From contig OX439128.1 in assembly GCA_949318235.1 (NCBI GenBank), forward strand, positions 57,683,009 to 57,747,008: DNA of 64,000 bases, given 5' to 3'. This document shows, piece by piece, positions 36,842 through 49,133 of this stretch (its first letter is position 1; each line of letters begins with the position of its first letter). A program made the position numbers and the translations under genes. The notes under the pieces are model-generated. The model ran no database searches. It saw nothing but the letters and a program-made list of their open reading frames with translations, and had not been told where the DNA came from. The stretch is from Ecdyonurus torrentis. Lineage: Eukaryota; Arthropoda; Insecta; Ephemeroptera; Heptageniidae.

Positions 36842-38803
36842 ATGAAACAAAGTTTCTATTTCAAGAACCAAATGTTATTGAATGATAAAAATCATACTTT
36901 TTACACGATTAAAACTAGTTTTGATGATTTCTCAAAAACTAAGAATGCAACAGACTTACTATTTATTTCAAAACAGCTTTTTCAATTCTCTACAAAAAAG
37001 ATGTCTTGAACTTTTTTGCTCCGACGCATACTTTTTGGGTTATTGACAATTTTAGTTTTCACTCATCATGTAGCCAAACCAAGTCATGAAACAAAGTTTT
37101 TATTAAAGAACCAAATGTTATTGAATGATAAAAATCATACTTTTTACACGATTAAAACTAGTTTTGATGATTTCTCAAAAACTAAGAATGCTACAGTCAT
37201 CAAATTTAACTCAAAACTAAGCTTTTTCAATTCTCTACAAAAAAGATGTCTTCAACTTTTTTGCTCCAACGCATACTTTTTGGGTTATTGACAATTTTAG
37301 TATTCACTCATCATGTAGCCAAACCAAGTCATGAAACAAAGTTTCTATTTCAAGAACCAAATGTTATTGAATGATAAAAATCATACTTTTTACACGATTA
37401 AAACTAGTTTTGATGATTTCTCAAAAACTAAGAATGCAACAGACTTACTATTTATTTCAAAACATAGCTTTTTCAATTCTCTACAAAAAAGATGTCTTGA
37501 ACTTTTTTGCTCCGACGCATACTTTTTGGGTTATTGACAATTTTAGTTTTCACTCATCATGTAGCCAAACCAAGTCATGAAACAAAGTTTCTATTTCAAG
37601 AACCAAATGTTATTGAATGATAAAAATCATACTTTTTACACGATTAAAACTAGTTTTGATGATTTCTCAAAAACTAAGAATGCAACAGACTTACTATTTA
37701 ACTCAAAACTAAGCTTTTTCAATTCTCTACAAAAAAGATGTCTTCAACTTTTTTGCTCCAACGCATACTTTTTGGGTTATTGACAATTTTAGTATTCACT
37801 CATCATGTAGCCAAACCAAGTCATGAAACAAAGTTTCTATTTCAAGAACCAAATGTTATTGAATGATAAAAATCATACTTTTTACACGATTAAAACTAGT
37901 TTTGATGATTTCTCAAAAACTAAGAATGCAACAGACTTACTATTTATTTCAAAACAGCTTTTTCAATTCTCTACAAAAAAGATGTCTTGAACTTTTTTGC
38001 TCCGACGCATACTTTTTGGGTTATTGACAATTTTAGTTTTCACTCATCATGTAGCCAAACCAAGTCATGAAACAAAGTTTTTATTAAAGAACCAAATGTT
38101 ATTGAATGATAAAAATCATACTTTTTACACGATTAAAACTAGTTTTGATGATTTCTCAAAAACTAAGAATGCTACAGTCATCAAATTTAACTCAAAACTA
38201 AGCTTTTTCAATTCTCTACAAAAAAGATGTCTTCAACTTTTTTGCTCCAACGCATACTTTTTGGGTTATTGACAATTTTAGTATTCACTCATCATGTAGC
38301 CAAACCAAGTCATGAAACAAAGTTTCTATTTCAAGAACCAAATGTTATTGAATGATAAAAATCATACTTTTTACACGATTAAAACTAGTTTTGATGATTT
38401 CTCAAAAACTAAGAATGCAACAGACTTACTATTTATTTCAAAACATAGCTTTTTCAATTCTCTACAAAAAAGATGTCTTGAACTTTTTTGCTCCGACGCA
38501 TACTTTTTGGGTTATTGACAATTTTAGTTTTCACTCATCATGTAGCCAAACCAAGTCATGAAACAAAGTTTTTATTTCAAGAACCAAATGTTATTGAATG
38601 ATAAAAATCATACTTTTTACACGATTAAAACTAGTTTTGATGAATTCTCAAAAACTAAGAATGCTACAGACTTACTATTTTACTCAAAACATAGCTTTTT
38701 CAATTCTCTACAAAAAAGATGTCTTGAACTTTTTTGCTCCGACGCATACTTTTTGGGTTATTGACAATTTTAGTTTTCACTCATCATGTAGCCAAACCAA
38801 GTC

Positions 38804-39295
38804 ATGAAACAAAGTTTCTATTTCAAGAACCAAATGTTATTGAATGATAAAAATCATACTTTTCACACGATTCAAACTAGTTTTGATGATTTCTCAAAAA
38901 CTAAGAATGCTACAGTCATCAAATTTATGTCAAAACATAGCTTTTTCAATTCTCTACAAAAAAGATGTCTTGAACTTTTTTGTTTCGACGCATACTTTTT
39001 GGGTTATTGACAATTTTAGTTTTCACTCATCATGTAGCCAAACCAAGTCATGAAACAAAGTTTCTATTTCAAGAACCAAATGTTATTGAATGATAAAAAT
39101 CATACTTTTTACACGATTTAAACTAGTTTTGATGATTTCTCAAAAACTAAGAATGCTACAGACTTACTATTTAACTCAAAACTAAGCTTTTTCAATTCTC
39201 TACAAAAAAGATGTCTTCAACTTTTTTGCTCCGACGCATACTTTTTGGGTTATTGACAATTTTAGTTTTCACTCATCATGTAGCCAAACCAAGTC
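38804..39295 (+). repeat. Reference E-F dimer (492 bp)
   Basis: E (38804-39049): CTTTTCACACGATT, ACAGTCATCAAATTTATGTC and TTTGTTTCGACG. F (39050-39295): ACGATTTAAACTAG with a B-like mid-block but CTCCGACGC and TTTTAGTTTTCAC. The pair recurs at 46920-47411 and 48642-49133. F also follows the recombinant A'' at 59217 and 61185. Confidence 0.9.
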
Positions 39296-39787
39296 ATGAA
39301 ACAAAGTTTCTATTTCAAGAACCAAATGTTATTGAATGATAAAAATCATACTTTTTACACGATTAAAACTAGTTTTGATGATTTCTCAAAAACTAAGAAT
39401 GCAACAGACTTACTATTTATTTTAAAACATAGCTTTTTCAATTCTCTACAAAAAAGATGTCTTGAACTTTTTTGCTCCGACGCATACTTTTTGGGTTATT
39501 GACAATTTTAGTTTTCACTCATCATGTAGCCAAACCAAGTCATGAAACAAAGTTTCTATTTCAAGAACCAAATGTTATTGAATGATAAAAATCATACTTT
39601 TTACACGATTAAAACTAGTTTTGATGATTTCTCAAAAACTAAGAATGCTACAGACTTACTATTTAACTCAAAACTAAGCTTTTTCAATTCTCTACAAAAA
39701 AGATGTCTTCAACTTTTTTGCTCCAACGCATACTTTTTGGGTTATTGACAATTTTAGTATTCACTCATCATGTAGCCAAACCAAGTC

Positions 39788-40033
39788 ATGAAACAAAGTT
39801 TCTATTTCAAGAACCAAATGTTATTGAATGATAAAAATCATACTTTTTACACGATTAAAACTAGTTTTGATGATTTCTCAAAAACTAAGAATGCAACAGA
39901 CTTACTATTTATTTCAAAACATAGCTTTTTTAATTCTCTACAAAAAAGATGTCTTGAACTTTTTTGCTCCGACGCATACTTTTTGGGTTATTGACAATTT
40001 TAGTTTTCACTCATCATGTAGCCAAACCAAGTC
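39788..40033 (+). repeat. Reference monomer, class C (246 bp)
   Basis: TTTATTTCAAAACATAGC with TTTTTTAATTC in all copies from here on; earlier copies (35612, 37331, 38312) have TTTTTCAATTC. It is the third unit of the pentamer. Confidence 0.9.
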
Positions 40034-40279
40034 ATGAAACAAAGTTTCTATTTCAAGAACCAAATGTTATTGAATGATAAAAATCATACTTTTTACACGA
40101 TTAAAATTAGTTTTGATGATTTCTCAAAAACTAAGAATGCTACAGACTTACTATTTAACTCAAAACTAAGCTTTTTCAATTCTCTACAAAAAAGATGTCT
40201 TCAACTTTTTTGCTCCAACGCATACTTTTTGGGTTATTGACAATTTTAGTATTCACTCATCATGTAGCCAAGCCAAGTC
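40034..40279 (+). repeat. Reference monomer, class B' (246 bp)
   Basis: Class B with AAAATTAGTTTT (C to T, which breaks the 12-bp palindrome) and GCCAAGCCAAG at its end. Most later copies also have AAAGTTTTTATTTC. It is the fourth unit of the pentamer and always sits before D or a D-derived position. B'' (55528, 58479) has AACTTAAAAC. Confidence 0.9.
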
Positions 40280-40525
40280 ATGAAACAAAGTTTCTATTTC
40301 AAGAACCAAATGTTATTGAATGATAAAAATCATACTTTTTACACGAATAAAACTAGTTTTGATGATTTCTCAGAAACTAAAAATGCTACAGACATCAAAT
40401 TCGACTCAAAACATAGCTTTTTCAATTCTCTACAAAAAAGATGTCTTGAACTTTTTTGCTCCGATGCATACTTTTTGGGTTATTGACAATTTTAGTTTTC
40501 ACTCATCATGTAGCCAAACCAAGTC
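40280..40525 (+). repeat. Reference monomer, class D (246 bp)
   Basis: ACGAATAAAACTAG, CTCAGAAACTAAAAATGC, CATCAAATTCGACTC, CATAGC and CTCCGATGC (a CpG lost by C to T). It is the fifth unit of the pentamer. The mid-block joins left-like CATCAAATT to right-like CTCAAAACATAGC. Confidence 0.9.
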
Positions 40526-42983
40526 ATGAAACAAAGTTTCTATTTCAAGAACCAAATGTTATTGAATGATAAAAATCATACTTTTTACACGATTAAAACT
40601 AGTTTTGATGATTTCTCAAAAACTAAGAATGCAACAGACTTACTATTTATTTTAAAACATAGCTTTTTCAATTCTCTACAAAAAAGATGTCTTGAACTTT
40701 TTTGCTCCGACGCATACTTTTTGGGTTATTGACAATTTTAGTTTTCACTCATCATGTAGCCAAACCAAGTCATGAAACAAAGTTTCTATTTCAAGAACCA
40801 AATGTTATTGAATGATAAAAATCATACTTTTTACACGATTAAAACTAGTTTTGATGATTTCTCAAAAACTAAGAATGCAACAGACTTACTATTTATTTTA
40901 AAACATAGCTTTTTCAATTCTCTACAAAAAAGATGTCTTAAACTTTTTTGCTCCGACGCATACTTTTTGGGTTATTGACAATTTTAGTTTTCACTCATCA
41001 TGTAGCCAAACCAAGTCATGAAACAAAGTTTCTATTTCAAGAACCAAATGTTATTGAATGATAAAAATCATACTTTTTACACGATTAAAACTAGTTTTGA
41101 TGATTTCTCAAAAACTAAGAATGCAACAGACTTACTATTTATTTTAAAACATAGCTTTTTCAATTCTCTACAAAAAAGATGTCTTGAACTTTTTTGCTCC
41201 GACGCATACTTTTTGGGTTATTGACAATTTTAGTTTTCACTCATCATGTAGCCAAACCAAGTCATGAAACAAAGTTTCTATTTCAAGAACCAAATGTTAT
41301 TGAATGATAAAAATCATACTTTTTACACGATTAAAACTAGTTTTGATGATTTCTCAAAAACTAAGAATGCTACAGACTTACTATTTAACTCAAAACTAAG
41401 CTTTTTCAATTCTCTACAAAAAAGATGTCTTCAACTTTTTTGCTCCAACGCATACTTTTTGGGTTATTGACAATTTTAGTATTCACTCATCATGTAGCCA
41501 AACCAAGTCATGAAACAAAGTTTCTATTTCAAGAACCAAATGTTATTGAATGATAAAAATCATACTTTTTACACGATTAAAACTAGTTTTGATGATTTCT
41601 CAAAAACTAAGAATGCAACAGACTTACTATTTATTTCAAAACAGCTTTTTCAATTCTCTACAAAAAAGATGTCTTGAACTTTTTTGCTCCGACGCATACT
41701 TTTTGGGTTATTGACAATTTTAGTTTTCACTCATCATGTAGCCAAACCAAGTCATGAAACAAAGTTTTTATTTCAAGAACCAAATGTTATTGAATGATAA
41801 AAATCATACTTTTCACACGATTAAAACTAGTTTTGATGATTTCTCAAAAACTAAGAATGCTACAGTCATCAAATTTATGTCAAAACTAAGCTTTTTCAAT
41901 TCTCTACAAAAAAGATGTCTTCAACTTTTTTGCTCCGACGCATACTTTTTGGGTTATTGACAATTTTAGTTTTCACTCATCATGTAGCCAAACCAAGTCA
42001 TGAAACAAAGTTTCTATTTCAAGAACCAAATGTTATTGAATGATAAAAATCATACTTTTTACACGATTAAAACTAGTTTTGATGATTTCTCAAAAACTAA
42101 GAATGCAACAGACTTACTATTTATTTTAAAACATAGCTTTTTCAATTCTCTACAAAAAAGATGTCTTGAACTTTTTTGCTCCGACGCATACTTTTTGGGT
42201 TATTGACAATTTTAGTTTTCACTCATCATGTAGCCAAACCAAGTCATGAAACAAAGTTTCTATTTCAAGAACCAAATGTTATTGAATGATAAAAATCATA
42301 CTTTTTACACGATTAAAACTAGTTTTGATGATTTCTCAAAAACTAAGAATGCTACAGACTTACTATTTAACTCAAAACTAAGCTTTTTCAATTCTCTACA
42401 AAAAAGATGTCTTCAACTTTTTTGCTCCAACGCATACTTTTTGGGTTATTGACAATTTTAGTATTCACTCATCATGTAGCCAAACCAAGTCATGAAACAA
42501 AGTTTCTATTTCAAGAACCAAATGTTATTGAATGATAAAAATCATACTTTTTACACGATTAAAACTAGTTTTGATGATTTCTCAAAAACTAAGAATGCAA
42601 CAGACTTACTATTTATTTCAAAACATAGCTTTTTTAATTCTCTACAAAAAAGATGTCTTGAACTTTTTTGCTCCGACGCATACTTTTTGGGTTATTGACA
42701 ATTTTAGTTTTCACTCATCATGTAGCCAAACCAAGTCATGAAACAAAGTTTTTATTTCAAGAACCAAATGTTATTGAATGATAAAAATCATACTTTTTAC
42801 ACGATTAAAATTAGTTTTGATGATTTCTCAAAAACTAAGAATGCTACAGACTTACTATTTAACTCAAAACTAAGCTTTTTCAATTCTCTACAAAAAAGAT
42901 GTCTTCAACTTTTTTGCTCCAACGCATACTTTTTGGGTTATTGACAATTTTAGTATTCACTCATCATGTAGCCAAGCCAAGTC
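40526..42983 (+). repeat. Irregular block of 10 monomers (2,458 bp): A A' A B G I A B C B'
   Basis: Contains the fourth 244-bp G and the only I monomer (41754). I has an E-like head (CTTTTCACACG, GTCATCAAATTTATGTC) and a B/F-like tail (CTAAGC, GTCTTCAAC), so it is probably an E/F recombinant. The closing B' is followed directly by A, so D was lost. Confidence 0.86.
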
Positions 42984-45900
42984 ATGAAACAAAGTTTCTA
43001 TTTCAAGAACCAAATGTTATTGAATGATAAAAATCATACTTTTTACACGATTAAAACTAGTTTTGATGATTTCTCAAAAACTAAGAATGCAACAGACTTA
43101 CTATTTATTTTAAAACATAGCTTTTTCAATTCTCTACAAAAAAGATGTCTTGAACTTTTTTGCTCCGACGCATACTTTTTGGGTTATTGACAATTTTAGT
43201 TTTCACTCATCATGTAGCCAAACCAAGTCATGAAACAAAGTTTCTATTTCAAGAACCAAATGTTATTGAATGATAAAAATCATACTTTTTACACGATTAA
43301 AACTAGTTTTGATGATTTCTCAAAAACTAAGAATGCTACAGACTTACTATTTAACTCAAAACTAAGCTTTTTCAATTCTCTACAAAAAAGATGTCTTCAA
43401 CTTTTTTGCTCCAACGCATACTTTTTGGGTTATTGACAATTTTAGTATTCACTCATCATGTAGCCAAACCAAGTCATGAAACAAAGTTTCTATTTCAAGA
43501 ACCAAATGTTATTGAATGATAAAAATCATACTTTTTACACGATTAAAACTAGTTTTGATGATTTCTCAAAAACTAAGAATGCAACAGACTTACTATTTAT
43601 TTCAAAACATAGCTTTTTTAATTCTCTACAAAAAAGATGTCTTGAACTTTTTTGCTCCGACGCATACTTTTTGGGTTATTGACAATTTTAGTTTTCACTC
43701 ATCATGTAGCCAAACCAAGTCATGAAACAAAGTTTTTATTTCAAGAACCAAATGTTATTGAATGATAAAAATCATACTTTTTACACGATTAAAATTAGTT
43801 TTGATGATTTCTCAAAAACTAAGAATGCTACAGACTTACTATTTAACTCAAAACTAAGCTTTTTCAATTCTCTACAAAAAAGATGTCTTCAACTTTTTTG
43901 CTCCAACGCATACTTTTTGGGTTATTGACAATTTTAGTATTCACTCATCATGTAGCCAAGCCAAGTCATGAAACAAAGTTTCTATTTCAAGAACCAAATG
44001 TTATTGAATGATAAAAATCATACTTTTTACACGAATAAAACTAGTTTTGATGATTTCTCAGAAACTAAAAATGCTACAGACATCAAATTCGACTCAAAAC
44101 ATAGCTTTTTCAATTCTCTACAAAAAAGATGTCTTGAACTTTTTTGCTCCGATGCATACTTTTTGGGTTATTGACAATTTTAGTTTTCACTCATCATGTA
44201 GCCAAACCAAGTCATGAAACAAAGTTTCTATTTCAAGAACCAAATGTTATTGAATGATAAAAATCATACTTTTTACACGATTAAAACTAGTTTTGATGAT
44301 TTCTCAAAAACTAAGAATGCAACAGACTTACTATTTATTTTAAAACATAGCTTTTTCAATTCTCTACAAAAAAGATGTCTTGAACTTTTTTGCTCCGACG
44401 CATACTTTTTGGGTTATTGACAATTTTAGTTTTCACTCATCATGTAGCCAAACCAAGTCATGAAACAAAGTTTCTATTTCAAGAACCAAATGTTATTGAA
44501 TGATAAAAATCATACTTTTTACACGATTAAAACTAGTTTTGATGATTTCTCAAAAACTAAGAATGCTACAGACTTACTATTTAACTCAAAACTAAGCTTT
44601 TTCAATTCTCTACAAAAAAGATGTCTTCAACTTTTTTGCTCCAACGCATACTTTTTGGGTTATTGACAATTTTAGTATTCACTCATCATGTAGCCAAACC
44701 AAGTCATGAAACAAAGTTTCTATTTCAAGAACCAAATGTTATTGAATGATAAAAATCATACTTTTTACACGATTAAAACTAGTTTTGATGATTTCTCAAA
44801 AACTAAGAATGCAACAGACTTACTATTTATTTCAAAACATAGCTTTTTTAATTCTCTACAAAAAAGATGTCTTGAACTTTTTTGCTCCGACGCATACTTT
44901 TTGGGTTATTGACAATTTTAGTTTTCACTCATCATGTAGCCAAACCAAGTCATGAAACAAAGTTTCTATTTCAAGAACCAAATGTTATTGAATGATAAAA
45001 ATCATACTTTTTACACGATTAAAACTAGTTTTGATGATTTCTCAAAAACTAAGAATGCAACAGACTTACTATTTATTTTAAAACATAGCTTTTTCAATTC
45101 TCTACAAAAAAGATGTCTTGAACTTTTTTGCTCCGACGCATACTTTTTGGGTTATTGACAATTTTAGTTTTCACTCATCATGTAGCCAAACCAAGTCATG
45201 AAACAAAGTTTCTATTTCAAGAACCAAATGTTATTGAATGATAAAAATCATACTTTTTACACGATTAAAACTAGTTTTGATGATTTCTCAAAAACTAAGA
45301 ATGCTACAGACTTACTATTTAACTCAAAACTAAGCTTTTTCAATTCTCTACAAAAAAGATGTCTTCAACTTTTTTGCTCCAACGCATACTTTTTGGGTTA
45401 TTGACAATTTTAGTATTCACTCATCATGTAGCCAAACCAAGTCATGAAACAAAGTTTCTATTTCAAGAACCAAATGTTATTGAATGATAAAAATCATACT
45501 TTTTACACGATTAAAACTAGTTTTGATGATTTCTCAAAAACTAAGAATGCAACAGACTTACTATTTATTTCAAAACATAGCTTTTTTAATTCTCTACAAA
45601 AAAGATGTCTTGAACTTTTTTGCTCCGACGCATACTTTTTGGGTTATTGACAATTTTAGTTTTCACTCATCATGTAGCCAAACCAAGTCATGAAACAAAG
45701 TTTTTATTTCAAGAACCAAATGTTATTGAATGATAAAAATCATACTTTTTACACGATTAAAATTAGTTTTGATGATTTCTCAAAAACTAAGAATGCTACA
45801 GACTTACTATTTAACTCAAAACTAAGCTTTTTCAATTCTCTACAAAAAAGATGTCTTCAACTTTTTTGCTCCAACGCATACTTTTTGGGTTATTGACAAT

Positions 45901-46181
45901 TTTAGTATTCACTCATCATGTAGCCAAGCCAAGTCATGAAACAAAGTTTCTATTTCAAGAACCAAATGTTATTGAATGATAAAAATCATACTTTTTACAC
46001 GAATAAAACTAGTTTTGATGATTTCTCAGAAACTAAAAATGCTACAGACATCAAATTCGACTCAAAACATAGCTTTTTCAATTCTCTACAAAAAAGATGT
46101 CTTGAACTTTTTTGCTCCGATGCATACTTTTTGGGTTATTGACAATTTTAGTTTTCACTCATCATGTAGCCAAACCAAGTC
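42984..46181 (+). repeat. Pentamer, trimer, pentamer (A B C B' D / A B C / A B C B' D)
   Basis: Two 1,230-bp pentamers (42984 and 44952) flank a 738-bp A-B-C piece (44214-44951) that returns to A after C, a truncated pentamer produced by out-of-register exchange. Confidence 0.88.
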
Positions 46182-49133
46182 ATGAAACAAAGTTTCTATT
46201 TCAAGAACCAAATGTTATTGAATGATAAAAATCATACTTTTTACACGATTAAAACTAGTTTTGATGATTTCTCAAAAACTAAGAATGCAACAGACTTACT
46301 ATTTATTTTAAAACATAGCTTTTTCAATTCTCTACAAAAAAGATGTCTTGAACTTTTTTGCTCCGACGCATACTTTTTGGGTTATTGACAATTTTAGTTT
46401 TCACTCATCATGTAGCCAAACCAAGTCATGAAACAAAGTTTCTATTTCAAGAACCAAATGTTATTGAATGATAAAAATCATACTTTTTACACGATTAAAA
46501 CTAGTTTTGATGATTTCTCAAAAACTAAGAATGCTACAGACTTACTATTTAACTCAAAACTAAGCTTTTTCAATTCTCTACAAAAAAGATGTCTTCAACT
46601 TTTTTGCTCCAACGCATACTTTTTGGGTTATTGACAATTTTAGTATTCACTCATCATGTAGCCAAACCAAGTCATGAAACAAAGTTTCTATTTCAAGAAC
46701 CAAATGTTATTGAATGATAAAAATCATACTTTTTACACGATTAAAACTAGTTTTGATGATTTCTCAAAAACTAAGAATGCAACAGACTTACTATTTATTT
46801 TAAAACATAGCTTTTTCAATTCTCTACAAAAAAGATGTCTTGAACTTTTTTGCTCCGACGCATACTTTTTGGGTTATTGACAATTTTAGTTTTCACTCAT
46901 CATGTAGCCAAACCAAGTCATGAAACAAAGTTTTTATTTCAAGAACCAAATGTTATTGAATGATAAAAATCATACTTTTCACACGATTAAAACTAGTTTT
47001 GATGATTTCTCAAAAACTAAGAATGCTACAGTCATCAAATTTATGTCAAAACATAGCTTTTTCAATTCTCTACAAAAAAGATGTCTTGAACTTTTTTGTT
47101 TCGACGCATACTTTTTGGGTTATTGACAATTTTAGTTTTCACTCATCATGTAGCCAAACCAAGTCATGAAACAAAGTTTCTATTTCAAGAACCAAATGTT
47201 ATTGAATGATAAAAATCATACTTTTTACACGATTTAAACTAGTTTTGATGATTTCTCAAAAACTAAGAATGCTACAGACTTACTATTTAACTCAAAACTA
47301 AGCTTTTTCAATTCTCTACAAAAAAGATGTCTTCAACTTTTTTGCTCCGACGCATACTTTTTGGGTTATTGACAATTTTAGTTTTCACTCATCATGTAGC
47401 CAAACCAAGTCATGAAACAAAGTTTTTATTTCAAGAACCAAATGTTATTGAATGATAAAAATCATACTTTTTACACGATTAAAATTAGTTTTGATGATTT
47501 CTCAAAAACTAAGAATGCTACAGACTTACTATTTAACTCAAAACTAAGCTTTTTCAATTCTCTACAAAAAAGATGTCTTCAACTTTTTTGCTCCAACGCA
47601 TACTTTTTGGGTTATTGACAATTTTAGTATTCACTCATCATGTAGCCAAGCCAAGTCATGAAACAAAGTTTCTATTTCAAGAACCAAATGTTATTGAATG
47701 ATAAAAATCATACTTTTTACACGAATAAAACTAGTTTTGATGATTTCTCAGAAACTAAAAATGCTACAGACATCAAATTCGACTCAAAACATAGCTTTTT
47801 CAATTCTCTACAAAAAAGATGTCTTGAACTTTTTTGCTCCGATGCATACTTTTTGGGTTATTGACAATTTTAGTTTTCACTCATCATGTAGCCAAACCAA
47901 GTCATGAAACAAAGTTTCTATTTCAAGAACCAAATGTTATTGAATGATAAAAATCATACTTTTTACACGATTAAAACTAGTTTTGATGATTTCTCAAAAA
48001 CTAAGAATGCAACAGACTTACTATTTATTTTAAAACATAGCTTTTTCAATTCTCTACAAAAAAGATGTCTTGAACTTTTTTGCTCCGACGCATACTTTTT
48101 GGGTTATTGACAATTTTAGTTTTCACTCATCATGTAGCCAAACCAAGTCATGAAACAAAGTTTCTATTTCAAGAACCAAATGTTATTGAATGATAAAAAT
48201 CATACTTTTTACACGATTAAAACTAGTTTTGATGATTTCTCAAAAACTAAGAATGCTACAGACTTACTATTTAACTCAAAACTAAGCTTTTTCAATTCTC
48301 TACAAAAAAGATGTCTTCAACTTTTTTGCTCCAACGCATACTTTTTGGGTTATTGACAATTTTAGTATTCACTCATCATGTAGCCAAACCAAGTCATGAA
48401 ACAAAGTTTCTATTTCAAGAACCAAATGTTATTGAATGATAAAAATCATACTTTTTACACGATTAAAACTAGTTTTGATGATTTCTCAAAAACTAAGAAT
48501 GCAACAGACTTACTATTTATTTTAAAACATAGCTTTTTCAATTCTCTACAAAAAAGATGTCTTGAACTTTTTTGCTCCGACGCATACTTTTTGGGTTATT
48601 GACAATTTTAGTTTTCACTCATCATGTAGCCAAACCAAGTCATGAAACAAAGTTTTTATTTCAAGAACCAAATGTTATTGAATGATAAAAATCATACTTT
48701 TCACACGATTAAAACTAGTTTTGATGATTTCTCAAAAACTAAGAATGCTACAGTCATCAAATTTATGTCAAAACATAGCTTTTTCAATTCTCTACAAAAA
48801 AGATGTCTTGAACTTTTTTGTTTCGACGCATACTTTTTGGGTTATTGACAATTTTAGTTTTCACTCATCATGTAGCCAAACCAAGTCATGAAACAAAGTT
48901 TCTATTTCAAGAACCAAATGTTATTAAATGATAAAAATCATACTTTTTACACGATTTAAACTAGTTTTGATGATTTCTCAAAAACTAAGAATGCTACAGA
49001 CTTACTATTTAACTCAAAACTAAGCTTTTTCAATTCTCTACAAAAAAGATGTCTTCAACTTTTTTGCTCCGACGCATACTTTTTGGGTTATTGACAATTT
49101 TAGTTTTCACTCATCATGTAGCCAAACCAAGTC
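46182..49133 (+). repeat. Tandem duplication: A B A E F B' D (1,722 bp) then A B A E F (1,230 bp)
   Basis: E-F replaces C here. The block starting at 46182 repeats at 47904 through A B A E F, then runs into a new pentamer at 49134 instead of B'-D. E at 46920 and 48642 share CTTTTCACACGATTAAAAC, whereas the older E at 38804 has GATTCAAAC. The second F (48888) has a private TTATTAAATG. Confidence 0.88.

Larger units (their letters stand above)
36596..39295 (+). repeat. B-G-H-C tetramer (981 bp) repeated, then J E F
   Basis: 36596-37576 is B G H C. 37577-39295 is B G H C J E F (1,719 bp). The 981-bp unit, 4 x 246 - 3, is recognisable by its two shortened monomers. J (38558) is unique, with GATGAATTCTC and TTTTACTCAAAAC. 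E and F first appear here. Confidence 0.88.
39296..40525 (+). repeat. Core right-array HOR: pentamer A B C B' D (1,230 bp)
   Basis: First complete copy of the pentamer. Further full copies start at 42984, 44952, 51101, 52331 (ends in D', 1,229 bp), 53560, 56511, 57741 (with B'') and 62907 (cut by the window end). Period 5 x 246. Confidence 0.9.

Noticed and set aside
35297..38272. 91-codon ORFs over G-H junctions and 82-codon ORFs in D' copies
   Set aside because: Produced by 1-2 bp deletions that fuse two repeat frames. Not conserved outside those classes.
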